Part shown: positions 49,801-58,755 of the stretch, one piece after another
Layout of the letters: each line of letters opens with the position of its first letter
Position numbering within the stretch: position 1 is the first letter of the stretch
DNA from: Streptomyces sp. L2
GTDB lineage: Bacteria > Actinomycetota > Actinomycetes > Streptomycetales > Streptomycetaceae
Length of the DNA stretch: 64,000 bases
Assembly (NCBI RefSeq): GCF_004124325.1
Contig: NZ_QBDT01000001.1
Coordinates: 1,364,001-1,428,000, forward strand
Direction of reading: 5' to 3'
The notes under the pieces: model-generated
Seen by the model: the letters and a program-made list of their open reading frames with translations, nothing else
What the model was told of the DNA's origin: nothing
The model's database searches: none
Made by a program: the position numbers and the translations under genes

Positions 49801-51693
49801 TCAGGAACCGGGGCGCAGATGCACCCACTTGGCGATGCTCGGCACGCCTCTGCTGTCGAGGAGGAAGAGCAGGTAGTAGCCGGGAGGGGCGTCCGCGGTG
49901 GACTGCGGGGTGCGCAGCCGCAGCGTGTTGCCGGCCGTCTGCGTGATCTCCAGCTCGATGCGGCGCTGACTGGTGTCCACGGAGTGGGTGGAGGTGACCG
50001 GCGCCATCAGCACGGCCTTGTCGATCAGGTCGGGTGTGCCGGAGTCGACGTCGAAGGTGTCGTCGTAGCCGACCGGTCCGCGCGGCACGCTGGTCAGGAC
50101 GGGCCGGGTGCCGCCCTGGTGGAGGTACGGCGGCTCGTAGATCTCGATGGTGCCGTTCATCCCGGACTTGATGTCGGGGTTGTTGGCGATCTCCTGGAGT
50201 TCGTCGCCGGTGATCATGATGCGGCCGTCGGGCAGCAGCACCGCGTTGGAGTGGTAGCCGCGCGGCAGCCGCTGTTCGGGGCCGGACCGCCAGGTGCCGT
50301 CGGCGCCGCGGATCTCGGTCTTGCGCCAGAAGTCGTCGGCGTTCGGGTTGTACTGGCCCTTGCCGTAGTCGCGGATGTCGAAGGCGCCGTTGACGGTGAA
50401 GAGCCGCCCGTCGGGGAAGATCAGCGTGTCGTCCTGGGTGCGGCCGAAGGCGCGTGAGCTGTCCTCGGTCCAGCGGCCGCCGGAGAACCTGTACGTCTTC
50501 GGGTCGTTGCGGTCGCCGCCCAGGATCAGCACCGAGTCGGGGCCCTGGCCGGGGGTGGGGTTGGGCAGGGCGACGGCGGAGCCGTAGTTGCGCATGCCGC
50601 CGCCGGGGCGGTTGCGCAGCGGCCGGCTGGTCTCGCTTTGCGGGTCGAAGACGAACTGCTCGTCGTAGTTGCGGCCGAAGCCGTAGATGTCCCCGTCGCG
50701 CAGGGAGAACAGGTGCGGGTAGTCGGTGGAGTACTCCGCCTTGATCGGCCACCGGTCCAGGGCCTGGCCCTTCGGGGTGGCCGAGGGGTCGTACGACACG
50801 GGGGTGTTCTTGGCGGGGAAGCGTTCGATGCTCTGCGAGAGCTTGCCCCAGCCGATGTCGCCGTGCCCGGAGGTGATGAACTGCCGGCCGTCGGCGCCGG
50901 TGACGACGGACGGGTACCAGCGGCCCTCGGCCAGGTCCTGCTGGCGGTACCAGGTCTCCTTCCACGGGTCGAAGACCAGGGCGAGGTGGGCGCCGGTGCC
51001 GTGGTTGCCGCCGAGGTTGCCGCCGAAGATGCCGACCATGCCGTTGGGCAGGTAGGAGTGGCCGGCGCAGAAGACCGGCGCGGGCCGCGGCTCGTCCAGG
51101 CCGTCGTCCATGTTCACGACGGGCGGCGGTACGGCCTTGAAGGCGCTCGGGGCGGTGCCCTTGGCGGGGTCCCAGACGTAGGCGCGGCCGGCGTTGTCGC
51201 GGCCGATGACCTCGGTGGGCGCGGTCTCCTTGTTGGGGCTGTCCTCGACGGACTCGAAGGAGAACAGCAGCACTTTGCCGGTCGGCAGCAGGGCGACGTG
51301 GTCGCCGAAGTCGGGGCTGGAGAAGTACTCCGCGAACCGGCCGGACCGCGCGGCGGTGAAGGCGGCGTTGTACGCGGCCTGCGAGTCGGCGTGCTCGTTC
51401 AGGCTGCGGGTGCGCAGCGGCTGCGGGTAGCCGCGGTCGACGGCCGCGAGGCCGATGCGGTCGCGGGCCAGCTGCTCGGCGCGGTCCCGGCCCAGGGCCT
51501 TCACCTCGGCGGGGCGGACCTCTGCGGCGAGCCGGTCGCGGCTGATGTGCACGCCGTGCGGGAGGGGGTCGACGCCGTGGGTGACGTGCGGGGACGAGCC
51601 GAACGCGGCGGGGGCGGTGACGGAGAGGACGAGCGCGGCGCAGCCGGCGGCGAACGTCCATCTCCTCGGGCGGGGGATCCCTCTGCGGGTCAT
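49801..51693 (-). CDS. secreted copper-radical oxidase (galactose/glyoxal oxidase type)
   Basis: 630 residues. An N-terminal basic region and hydrophobic stretch (RRWTFAAGCAALVLSVTAPA) form a signal peptide, perhaps Tat (PRPRRW). The rest is a Kelch-type propeller plus an early-set C-terminal domain. All residues of the galactose oxidase copper site can be placed: the Cys of VFCAGHSYLPNG (about 207) for the thioether, the Tyr of GRWYPS (about 258), the Tyr-His pair of RGYHSN (about 478), and the His of STHSVD (about 569). Such enzymes oxidise alcohols or aldehydes and release H2O2. ATG 51693 has GAGGAG upstream. The DyP peroxidase gene 108 bp downstream would use that H2O2. It resembles GlxA of streptomycetes but sits in another context and is probably a paralogue. 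Confidence 0.88.
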   Translation of the reverse strand: MTRRGIPRPRRWTFAAGCAALVLSVTAPAAFGSSPHVTHGVDPLPHGVHISRDRLAAEVRPAEVKALGRDRAEQLARDRIGLAAVDRGYPQPLRTRSLNEHADSQAAYNAAFTAARSGRFAEYFSSPDFGDHVALLPTGKVLLFSFESVEDSPNKETAPTEVIGRDNAGRAYVWDPAKGTAPSAFKAVPPPVVNMDDGLDEPRPAPVFCAGHSYLPNGMVGIFGGNLGGNHGTGAHLALVFDPWKETWYRQQDLAEGRWYPSVVTGADGRQFITSGHGDIGWGKLSQSIERFPAKNTPVSYDPSATPKGQALDRWPIKAEYSTDYPHLFSLRDGDIYGFGRNYDEQFVFDPQSETSRPLRNRPGGGMRNYGSAVALPNPTPGQGPDSVLILGGDRNDPKTYRFSGGRWTEDSSRAFGRTQDDTLIFPDGRLFTVNGAFDIRDYGKGQYNPNADDFWRKTEIRGADGTWRSGPEQRLPRGYHSNAVLLPDGRIMITGDELQEIANNPDIKSGMNGTIEIYEPPYLHQGGTRPVLTSVPRGPVGYDDTFDVDSGTPDLIDKAVLMAPVTSTHSVDTSQRRIELEITQTAGNTLRLRTPQSTADAPPGYYLLFLLDSRGVPSIAKWVHLRPGS

Positions 51694-51932
51694 GGGACTC
51701 CTCGGGGCAGCACGGGGCGCCGGAGCGCGCGCGGAAGGCAGCACCCGGCGACCACGTAGAGTGACGGAATACCCGCAGTGAATCACACAATGTAGCGATT
51801 TGGAGGCGCTTTCTCGAAAGATTGACCGTTTTACCCCGATAGGCGGTAACGCTGCGTGTTCGCTACGACGAGGTCGGGAAGGGCGGCTCCAATGGTCGGA
51901 CCCCGTCCCCTCCCCCTTCGAGGAGCCCCAGC

Positions 51933-52376
51933 ATGACCGCACCACGCGCCTCACTCGCCGCCGCGGCGGCCCTGGCCCTGCTCGGCTGCGCCGCCGCCCC
52001 GGCCGTCGCCGTCGCCGACCCGCCGCAGCCGCCCCGCGAGATCACCGGCAAGGTCGTCCCCGGCGGTGCCGACGGCACCCCGCACGAGGTGATGTGCCCC
52101 GCCATGCAGCACGCGTACGGCGGCGGGTACGCGCTGACCGCCTCCCGGCCCGGCACCCGGCTGTCCGAGGAGGCGGCCGACGTCCTGGAGAACCGCCCGA
52201 ACGACCACGCCACCGGCTGGATCGTCGCCGTGCACAAGTCGACCTGGTGGCGCGAGCAGCAGGGACACAAGCCGCACGGCGGGAGGCAGGACGGCACGAA
52301 GTGGCGCGACGCGGGGCCGGCCGACCTGACCATCCACGTCAGCTGCACGGACGACGTGATGACGCACGGCGCCTGA
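51933..52376 (+). CDS. small secreted hypothetical protein
   Basis: 147 residues. A signal peptide (ALALLGCAAAPAVAVADPP) gives cleavage around residue 28; the LLGC could be read as a lipobox but an AVA-D site follows. The mature part has two cysteines (VMCPAMQHAYG, HVSCTDD) likely paired, and no known domain. ATG 51933 has CGAGGAG upstream. It is divergent from the copper oxidase and could be a partner or unrelated. Confidence 0.65.
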   Translation: MTAPRASLAAAAALALLGCAAAPAVAVADPPQPPREITGKVVPGGADGTPHEVMCPAMQHAYGGGYALTASRPGTRLSEEAADVLENRPNDHATGWIVAVHKSTWWREQQGHKPHGGRQDGTKWRDAGPADLTIHVSCTDDVMTHGA

Positions 52377-52399
52377 CACTGTCCGCCGGGGCGGGAGGC

Positions 52400-53968
52400 T
52401 CAGTCCAGGAAGGCCGTCTCGATCCAGCGGCGGACCGCGCGGGGGCGCATCCGGTGCAGGCCGCCGACCGTGTCGGCGACCTGGGGTGCGCCGCCGACCG
52501 ACAGGAACTTCTCCCGCACCAGATCGGCGTGGGCGGCCCGGGTCTCCGGGCCGGCCGCGCCGACCGGGATCAGCCGGGACCGGGAGACCGTACGGCCGTC
52601 CGTCAGCCGGACGGTGACCCGCGCGCCGGTCGCCTTGGTGGACCGGGAGAAGTCCCGGTCGTCGGCCTGCAATGCCCCGATCAGATCGACGAGTTCGTCC
52701 CCGCCGAACCCGCGCAGCCAGGGCACGGCCTGCTCCCCCGCCTCGCGCACCGCCTCGCCGAACGGGGCGTCGGACAGGAAGAGTTCGCGGGTCATCTCGG
52801 TGTCGTGCTCCAGCCGGATCCGCTGGGCCAGCGCCCAGCGGTCGGGGTCGTCCAGGTGCGGGGAGGAGAAGTCGTCCACCGAGAACTCGCCGGTGAGCAG
52901 CGTGGTGGCGACCGGGTAGGGCACGTCCAGGACCAGCGCGCCGAGCGGGGAGCCGGGGCCGGTGACGTAGCGGGCGGCCCGCTCCCCCGCGAACAGCGTG
53001 TAGAGGGAGGCCTCCACGACGACCTCGGCGACGTCCCGTGGCCGCAGGGCGCCGAGTTCGCGGTGGATCTCGGCGGCGCAGTCCACGGCCGCGTCGATGC
53101 CGGGGCCGCCGGGGTGCATCTTGAACGACAGGGTGTCGGTGTGCCAGCGCCGGCCGAGCCCCTTGGCGACCGCCTGCGGCAGCGGCACGGTCGCGAACCG
53201 GGCCAGGAAGCCGTCGCCGTGCTCGATGATGTCCGGCGCGCCGCGCAGCCCGGCGTGCGCCGCGTCGCAGGCGTCCATCGCGGTGCGCACCGGGGTGAAG
53301 GTGTTGAACAGCCGGGCGTCGCTGGCCAGGAAGGCCCGCATCAGTGGCCAGTTGGGCATGGCGAAGGCCAGCCCGAAGGCGTTCTCGTAGAGGGCGGCCG
53401 GGGCCCGGTCGCAGTGCAGCCGTCCGGCCACCGCGCCGGCCAGGTGGGTGTGCACGGCGCTCTGGCCGCGCAGTGGTCCGAGGGTCGCGGAGGCGGTGAT
53501 GCGGGCGGCGCACTCGTTGGCCGCGACGACCGCGGTGAGCAGGGAGAGCCCGTCCAGCTGGCGGGCATAGGCGAAGGCGAGGGGGACGGCGACCGTGGAG
53601 TTGGACAGGTGTCCGGCGTACGCGGTGTCGTCCAGGTTGAGCCAGGAGCCGAGGGCGGCGAAGACCCCGGCGGCCTGGCGCGGGTCGCGTTGCATGGGGT
53701 GCCCGAAGGCGGCCACCAGCTTGCGGCCCAGCGGGTGCTGGAGGCCGGCCCGGATGGAGGCGATCTGGGAGAGCACCTGGCTGGCGGCCAGCTTCAGCAC
53801 CCGGCAGGGGATGTCCTGGGGGCGCAGGGTCGCGGCCCAGTGGGAGAGTTCGCGCAACGGGGTGTCGAGGGGCGCGCGGCCCTGCCGTGGACGGGGCAGG
53901 GCGGGCGCCTGGTCGGCCCAGTCGGCGCACAGCGCCCGGGCGACGCTCTCGCCGAGGACAGCGGTCAT
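52400..53968 (-). CDS. MmgE/PrpD family protein
   Basis: 522 residues. The family includes 2-methylcitrate dehydratase and cis-aconitate decarboxylase. The layout fits: a helical N-terminal domain (AFAYARQLDGLSLLTAVVAA, NECAARITASATLGPLRGQS) and a smaller alpha/beta domain (DVAEVVVEASLYTLFAGE, VTVRLTDGRTVSRSRLIPVG). The segment WHTDTLSFKMHPGGPGIDAA replaces the usual KPYPCC region, so the reaction may differ. Last gene of the minus-strand polyketide set, 98 bp after the SnoaL-like gene. In some polyketide clusters such proteins act as dehydratases or decarboxylases. ATG 53968 has AAGGAAACGCC upstream. Confidence 0.8.
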   Translation of the reverse strand: MTAVLGESVARALCADWADQAPALPRPRQGRAPLDTPLRELSHWAATLRPQDIPCRVLKLAASQVLSQIASIRAGLQHPLGRKLVAAFGHPMQRDPRQAAGVFAALGSWLNLDDTAYAGHLSNSTVAVPLAFAYARQLDGLSLLTAVVAANECAARITASATLGPLRGQSAVHTHLAGAVAGRLHCDRAPAALYENAFGLAFAMPNWPLMRAFLASDARLFNTFTPVRTAMDACDAAHAGLRGAPDIIEHGDGFLARFATVPLPQAVAKGLGRRWHTDTLSFKMHPGGPGIDAAVDCAAEIHRELGALRPRDVAEVVVEASLYTLFAGERAARYVTGPGSPLGALVLDVPYPVATTLLTGEFSVDDFSSPHLDDPDRWALAQRIRLEHDTEMTRELFLSDAPFGEAVREAGEQAVPWLRGFGGDELVDLIGALQADDRDFSRSTKATGARVTVRLTDGRTVSRSRLIPVGAAGPETRAAHADLVREKFLSVGGAPQVADTVGGLHRMRPRAVRRWIETAFLD

Positions 53969-54065
53969 GGCGTTTCCTTCCTGCCTTCTCGGCGCGTGCC
54001 GTCGACCGGGGGCACACGACCGCGGGAGCACCGTCGCCCCGGTGCTCCCGCGGTGTGTGTGGGGA

Positions 54066-54434
54066 TCAGGCGGCCGGGAGCTTGTCCAGGAAGCCGTAGA
54101 CGGCCTTGATCTTGCCGTGCTCGTCGGTGACCAGGACGTCGAACCCGATGGCGATGGGCTCGGTGCCCGGCGCGGTCACCAGGCCCCACTGGAAGCGGGC
54201 CTGGTTGTGGTGGGCGTCGACGGCGCCGTGCAGTTCGAAGGACAGGCCCTTGAACTGGTCGCGGGCGCCGGCCACCACGGCGGCGAAGCCCTCGGGGCCC
54301 TCGACCGCGGCCATCGGGTCGATGTACGGCGCGTCGGCGGTGAACAGCTCGGCGATGGCCGCGGCACGCTTCTCGGCGTCCGCCTCGTTCCAGATGTCGA
54401 GGTACTGGGTGACGGTGGTGGTCAGGTCGCTCAT
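54066..54434 (-). CDS. SnoaL/NTF2-like protein
   Basis: 122 residues with a cone-shaped alpha+beta fold pattern (YLDIWNEADAEKRAAAIAELF, APYIDPMAAVEGPEGFAAVV, GFDVLVTDEHGKIKAVYGFL). Members serve as polyketide cyclases, hydroxylases or isomerases. The D-P-M turn and the FQWGLV strand are typical, but no catalytic residue can be fixed. It lies between the lipid-kinase-like and MmgE/PrpD genes in one direction, so probably takes part in tailoring. ATG 54434 follows CGAGGAGAAGG. Confidence 0.8.
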   Translation of the reverse strand: MSDLTTTVTQYLDIWNEADAEKRAAAIAELFTADAPYIDPMAAVEGPEGFAAVVAGARDQFKGLSFELHGAVDAHHNQARFQWGLVTAPGTEPIAIGFDVLVTDEHGKIKAVYGFLDKLPAA

Positions 54435-54519
54435 GCGGGCCTTCTCCTCGTGTATTGCGTGTCGTGCATTGCTGACAAGTGGCTTGGAATGGCGAACGGC
54501 GAGGGTGCCGGCGGTGGCG

Positions 54520-55470
54520 TCAGGCGGTGGCCGGGGCCCACACCGGGAGGGCCCCGGGGAGCACCTCGAAGGTGGCCGAGCCGCCGATGCCGGGCTGGTA
54601 CTCGCCGTCGTGCTCCAGCGGGAGCCGGCCGCCGTCGGTCCGCTCGACGGTGATGGTGCGGCCGCGGGCGTAGACGGTGGCGGGATGGTTCATGTGCTCG
54701 GCGTTCAGGGTCAGTCCGGGCACGTCCTCGGCCGGGACTTCGCCGCCGATGACGCAGACGTCGAGCAGTCCGTCGTCGAGCAGCGAGTCGGGCAGGACCA
54801 GGAACCGGCCGCCGCGGTACGGGCCGCCGCCCACGTTGGCGAGGACGGTCGGGCCCTCGTGCACCACCCGGCCGTCGACGACGACCCGGCCCGGATACGG
54901 CGGGTAGCCGGCGGCGGTGTCCGCGTAGGCGCGGGCGTAGCGCTCCCGCCCCTTCAGCGGCAGGTCCCGGGCGGTGATCAGCGCGTCGGCGATCACCCCG
55001 GAACAGGCCCCGAGGTACACGTAGTTGCGGGTCTCGGCGAGGCGGGCCAGGTCGAGCCGGCGCAGTCGGGCGCTGCCGCCGATGCCGTGGTCGGCGAGGA
55101 TCGCCTTGAGGGACTCGCTCCACGGGCGCTCGCCCCAGAGCATCTTGTAGCCGGAGTTGCCGGTGCCGCCGGGTACGACGGCCAGGGCCGCCCGGCCCGC
55201 GGCCGGGACGAGCCCCTGGACCGCCTCGCGGACGGTGCCGTCCCCGCCGATGGCCACGACCAGGTCCGGTGCGCCCTCCGTCCGCTCCAGGGCCCGCCGT
55301 ACGGCACCGGTGGCATCGCCGGGTGCCGTGGTCAGGTGGACCTCGGTGCGCTCCAGGATTGACGCGCACAACTCCCTCACGTCGCTGACGAGTTCGGGAC
55401 TGTGACTGCCGGAGGCCGGGTTGGCCAGGATCAGGGCCCTGGTGGGGCCCGGTGCGGCGGTGTCTGCCAT
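54520..55470 (-). CDS. diacylglycerol/lipid kinase-like protein
   Basis: 316 residues of the DAGK catalytic family. LILANPASGSHS near residue 12, the phosphate-binding AIGGDGTVREAVQGL near 76, and VVPGGTGNSGY near 98 are clear. The C-terminal half has the beta-sandwich of YegS/DgkB proteins (YVYLGACSGVIADALIT). The usual substrate is a lipid hydroxyl with ATP. In a polyketide cluster it may phosphorylate an intermediate or self-resistance target; that is inference. ATG 55470 has GAGGAGAACG upstream. Confidence 0.85.
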   Translation of the reverse strand: MADTAAPGPTRALILANPASGSHSPELVSDVRELCASILERTEVHLTTAPGDATGAVRRALERTEGAPDLVVAIGGDGTVREAVQGLVPAAGRAALAVVPGGTGNSGYKMLWGERPWSESLKAILADHGIGGSARLRRLDLARLAETRNYVYLGACSGVIADALITARDLPLKGRERYARAYADTAAGYPPYPGRVVVDGRVVHEGPTVLANVGGGPYRGGRFLVLPDSLLDDGLLDVCVIGGEVPAEDVPGLTLNAEHMNHPATVYARGRTITVERTDGGRLPLEHDGEYQPGIGGSATFEVLPGALPVWAPATA

Positions 55471-55697
55471 GGCGGGCGTTCTCCTCACGTCGGACGCACG
55501 GGCGGCGGACTTTCGGACGGCATCGGCCACCCCGGCCGGCGGGCCGGACGGGGCGGAGCGTGCGACACGGATGACTCTGCCAAGACCGGCTGACCCGGCA
55601 CTGACACGCGGCTGACACCGGTGTGGTGCGGGGGTCCGGGGTGATCCGGGGCAACCGGGGAGGTGTCGCCCGCACGCGCGGGGTGCGTCCCGGTCCG

Positions 55698-56888
55698 TCA
55701 CCAGGTGACGGGGAGTTCCTCCAGGCCGTACACGATGGTGTGCTCACGGAAGCGGACGTCGTCGGCCGGCACCGCCAGGCGCAGCGTGGGGAAGCGGGCG
55801 AAGAGCGCGCTCAGGCACACCTCCAGCTCCATGCGGGCCAGCGAGGCGCCGGGGCACAGGTGGGGGCCGTAGCCGAAGGCGAGGTGGCCGGAGGCGTCGC
55901 GGCGGATGTCGACGCGGGCGGCGCCGGGGTAGACGGCCTCGTCGTGGTTGGCCGCGGGGATCGCGACGATCACGCCGTCGCCCTTGCGGATCAGCGCGCC
56001 GCCCAGGTCCACGTCCTCCACGGCGGCCCGCACCTGGTTGTCCTGGGAGATGGACCAGTAGCGCAGGAGTTCCTCGACCGCGTTCTTGTACCCGGACGGG
56101 TCGGCGCGGAGTGCGGCGAGCTGCTCCGGGTCGCGCAGCAGGCTGAGGACGCTGAGGCTGATCTGGTGGGCGGTGGTCTCGTGCCCGGCGACGAGGAAGA
56201 AGCGGGCCATGGCCACGAGTTCCTGGTGGGTCAGCTCACCGGTGGCGACATAGCGGGTGGCGAGCCGGCTGATCAGGTCCTCCCGCGGGTGGGCGGTGCG
56301 TTCGGCGGCGAGCCGGTCGAGGTACTGCGACATCTCGACGAACGCCGCGTACGTCACCTCGGGACTGGCCTCCTGGGAGAGGATGACCTGGCTCTGCTCG
56401 GTGAACGCGGCCTCGTCCTGCTCCGGCACGCCCAGCATGCGGGCGATCACCAGGGAGGGCAGCCGGATCGCGTAGCTCTTGACCAGGTCGACGGGGTTCG
56501 GGCCGCGCTCCAGCTCGTCCAGCAGACCCTCGACGAGGGCCTCCACCTCGGGGCGCAGGGCGCGGGTGCGGCGGGCGGTGAACTCGGTCATCGCCATGCG
56601 GCGCTGCCGGCCGTGCTCGGGGTCGTCCATGCGGCTGAAGGACATGATGCCGGGCTCGGGCGGCAGCTGGATGCGGATGGGGAAGCCGGGCTGCTGGTCG
56701 TCGGCGCTGAACCGGTGGTCGTTGAGGACCTGGCGGACATCCGCGTGCCGGGTCACCAGCCAGGCCTCGCCGCCGCGTATCCGTACCTTCAGCGGGGGCT
56801 TCTCGCGCAGGCCGGCGTAGTCGTCCGGAGGCGCGTACGGGCAGGAGCGGGGCATGGGCCAGGCCGGCAACTGATCAATTGTGGACAT
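55698..56888 (-). CDS. cytochrome P450
   Basis: 396 residues, a bacterial class I P450. I-helix AGHETT at 234-239, ExxR at 273-276 (EELLR), heme loop FGYGPHLCPG with Cys345. The N-terminal third (PMPRSCPYAPPDDYAGLREK) resembles the CYP105/107 macrolide and polyketide hydroxylases. It needs a ferredoxin and reductase that are not in the window. ATG 56888 follows GGAGGGACTCCC. It has neighbours on both sides on the same strand and is most likely a tailoring oxidase for the polyketide. Confidence 0.93.
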   Translation of the reverse strand: MSTIDQLPAWPMPRSCPYAPPDDYAGLREKPPLKVRIRGGEAWLVTRHADVRQVLNDHRFSADDQQPGFPIRIQLPPEPGIMSFSRMDDPEHGRQRRMAMTEFTARRTRALRPEVEALVEGLLDELERGPNPVDLVKSYAIRLPSLVIARMLGVPEQDEAAFTEQSQVILSQEASPEVTYAAFVEMSQYLDRLAAERTAHPREDLISRLATRYVATGELTHQELVAMARFFLVAGHETTAHQISLSVLSLLRDPEQLAALRADPSGYKNAVEELLRYWSISQDNQVRAAVEDVDLGGALIRKGDGVIVAIPAANHDEAVYPGAARVDIRRDASGHLAFGYGPHLCPGASLARMELEVCLSALFARFPTLRLAVPADDVRFREHTIVYGLEELPVTW

Positions 56889-57028
56889 GGGAGTCCCTCC
56901 GTTGGCTGGTTTCCAGCGTTCTTCCAGCGTTGGGGACATCCTGATGAGGGGCCCTGACAAGAATCTGATGGGCCACTGACACGTTTTGAGCCGCTCACTT
57001 TGCGACACCACGTTCCGGGACAGCGGAA

Positions 57029-57057
57029 CGGGGGCCGGCGGAATTCGCCGGCCCCCG
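57029..57057 (-). terminator. terminator after the MFS gene
   Basis: Perfect 12-bp arms (CGGGGGCCGGCG and complement) around GAATT, 28 bp beyond the MFS stop. Confidence 0.75.
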
Positions 57058-57085
57058 TCGGGCTTCCTCTTTCTCCGGTGCCGCG

Positions 57086-58561
57086 TCAGGCGGCCTCGGC
57101 CTGCTTGGCCTTGGGCAGGAACTGCACCAGCAGCGCCACCAGCACACAGATCCCGGCCTGCACGAGCAGGCTCTCGCCGAAGGCGTGGGCGTAGGTGTGC
57201 CCGGTGCCGTGCTGTCCGGCCACGCCGAAGAAGACGACACCGATGACCGCGACGCCGATCGCGTTGCCCATCTCCTGGGCGGTGGAGAACACCCCGGACG
57301 CGGCGGCCGCGTGGTGCGGGGCCACGCCCTCCAGGACCAGGGAGGCCAGCGGGGCGACGACGAAGCCCATGCCGAACCCGGCGACCACCATGGCGGGGAT
57401 GCACCAGGCGACGGCGCCGGTGCTGTCCAGCTCGTACGCGGTCACGGCCAGGGCGATGTTGCCGACCGCCTGCAGCACCGCGCCGACGGTCAGGACCTGC
57501 TTGCCCAGCTTGGCCGCGGCCTTCGGGGCCTGCGCGCAGCCGATGAAGAAGCCCAGGCCGAGCGGCATGAACAGCAGACCGGACTGGAGCGCGGACAGCC
57601 CGCGGCCTTCCTGCAGGTACAGCGCGAGGACCAGGAAGAAGGAGGCCATCGCGGCGAAGAACACCAGCAGGGAGACGACACCGACGCCGAACGCGCGGTC
57701 CTCGAACAGGCTCGGGTGGACCAGCGGCGACTTGTCGCGGGCCGCCTTGCGGCGCTGCGTGTACCAGAACACCGCGAGCAGCGGCACCGCGAGGACCAGG
57801 CACTCCCAGGTCCAGGTCGGCCAGCCCTGCTCGCGGCCCTCGACCAGCGGCAGCACGACGGCCGTGAGACCGGCGGTCACCAGGACCACACCGGTCCAGT
57901 CGAGCCCGGTGTGCCCCTCGGCCTTGGACTCGGGCACCAGCTTGGGGCTGAGCAGCAGGACGACAGCGCCGATCGGGAGGTTGATCAGGAAGATGGTCCG
58001 CCAGTCCCAGCCGAAGATGTCGGCCTTGATCAGCAGACCGCCGATCAGCTGCCCGAAGACGGCCGAGGCACCCATGGTGATGCCGTAGGCGTTGAACGCG
58101 GCGACCCGCGCCTTGCCCGTGTAGGCGGTGGTCAGGATGCCCAGTACCTGCGGGATCACGAGCGCCGCCGCGGCACCCTGCACCGCGCGGGCCACGATGA
58201 GTTCGCCCATGTTGGGGGCGATGCCGCAGACGACCGAGGACAGGGTGAACAGGGCCAGGCCGATGGCGAAGACCTTGCGGCGGCCGTAGAGGTCACCGAG
58301 CCGGCCGCCGGTGATGAGCATGGCGGACAGGCCGATGTTGAAGGTCGCCGCGACGAGCTGGATCTCGGCGCTGGTGGCGTGCATGTCGCTCTGCAGCGAC
58401 GGGATGGCGACGTTGACGATGAAGAAGTCGACGTTGGCGATGAAGAGGCCGGCGAGCACCACCAGGAGCGCACCCCAGGCAGGCTTGCCCTCGGCCTCCT
58501 CGATGTCCGGTGGCGGTGCGGCGGCGGCCGCGCTGCCGGTCAGTTCCGCTTCGGTGGTCAT
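57086..58561 (-). CDS. MFS drug exporter (DHA2/EmrB type)
   Basis: 491 residues, 14 hydrophobic helices. Motif A-like GGRLGDLYGRRKVF after helix 2, motif C-like segment ALVIPQVLGILT, and FIVNVAIPSLQ in helix 1 mark a DHA2 H+-antiporter. Probably exports the polyketide product and gives self-resistance. ATG 58561 has TAGGAGGGTCG upstream. The P450 lies 197 bp downstream beyond a strong hairpin, so transcription may stop between them. Confidence 0.92.
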   Translation of the reverse strand: MTTEAELTGSAAAAAPPPDIEEAEGKPAWGALLVVLAGLFIANVDFFIVNVAIPSLQSDMHATSAEIQLVAATFNIGLSAMLITGGRLGDLYGRRKVFAIGLALFTLSSVVCGIAPNMGELIVARAVQGAAAALVIPQVLGILTTAYTGKARVAAFNAYGITMGASAVFGQLIGGLLIKADIFGWDWRTIFLINLPIGAVVLLLSPKLVPESKAEGHTGLDWTGVVLVTAGLTAVVLPLVEGREQGWPTWTWECLVLAVPLLAVFWYTQRRKAARDKSPLVHPSLFEDRAFGVGVVSLLVFFAAMASFFLVLALYLQEGRGLSALQSGLLFMPLGLGFFIGCAQAPKAAAKLGKQVLTVGAVLQAVGNIALAVTAYELDSTGAVAWCIPAMVVAGFGMGFVVAPLASLVLEGVAPHHAAAASGVFSTAQEMGNAIGVAVIGVVFFGVAGQHGTGHTYAHAFGESLLVQAGICVLVALLVQFLPKAKQAEAA

Positions 58562-58755
58562 GTACGACCCTCCTAGGTCGTTCTTTTCGTGCTGTGGGGG
58601 GCGTGCCGGTGGGGTGTCCGCGGGCGCGGCGGGGCACGGAACAGCAGGCGCTGGGACGGTTTTCGCACCACTGTCCCGCACCCCGCTGACACGGCGCTGA
58701 CACGGACCGGCGGGTCAGTGGGCGGGATTCGGCGGCCGGTGGGCGCGTTCGGCCG

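Noticed and set aside
46150..50457. Open plus-strand frame of 1435 codons
   Set aside because: Antisense to the helical-repeat, DyP and oxidase genes; composition typical of the opposite strand of high-GC coding DNA.
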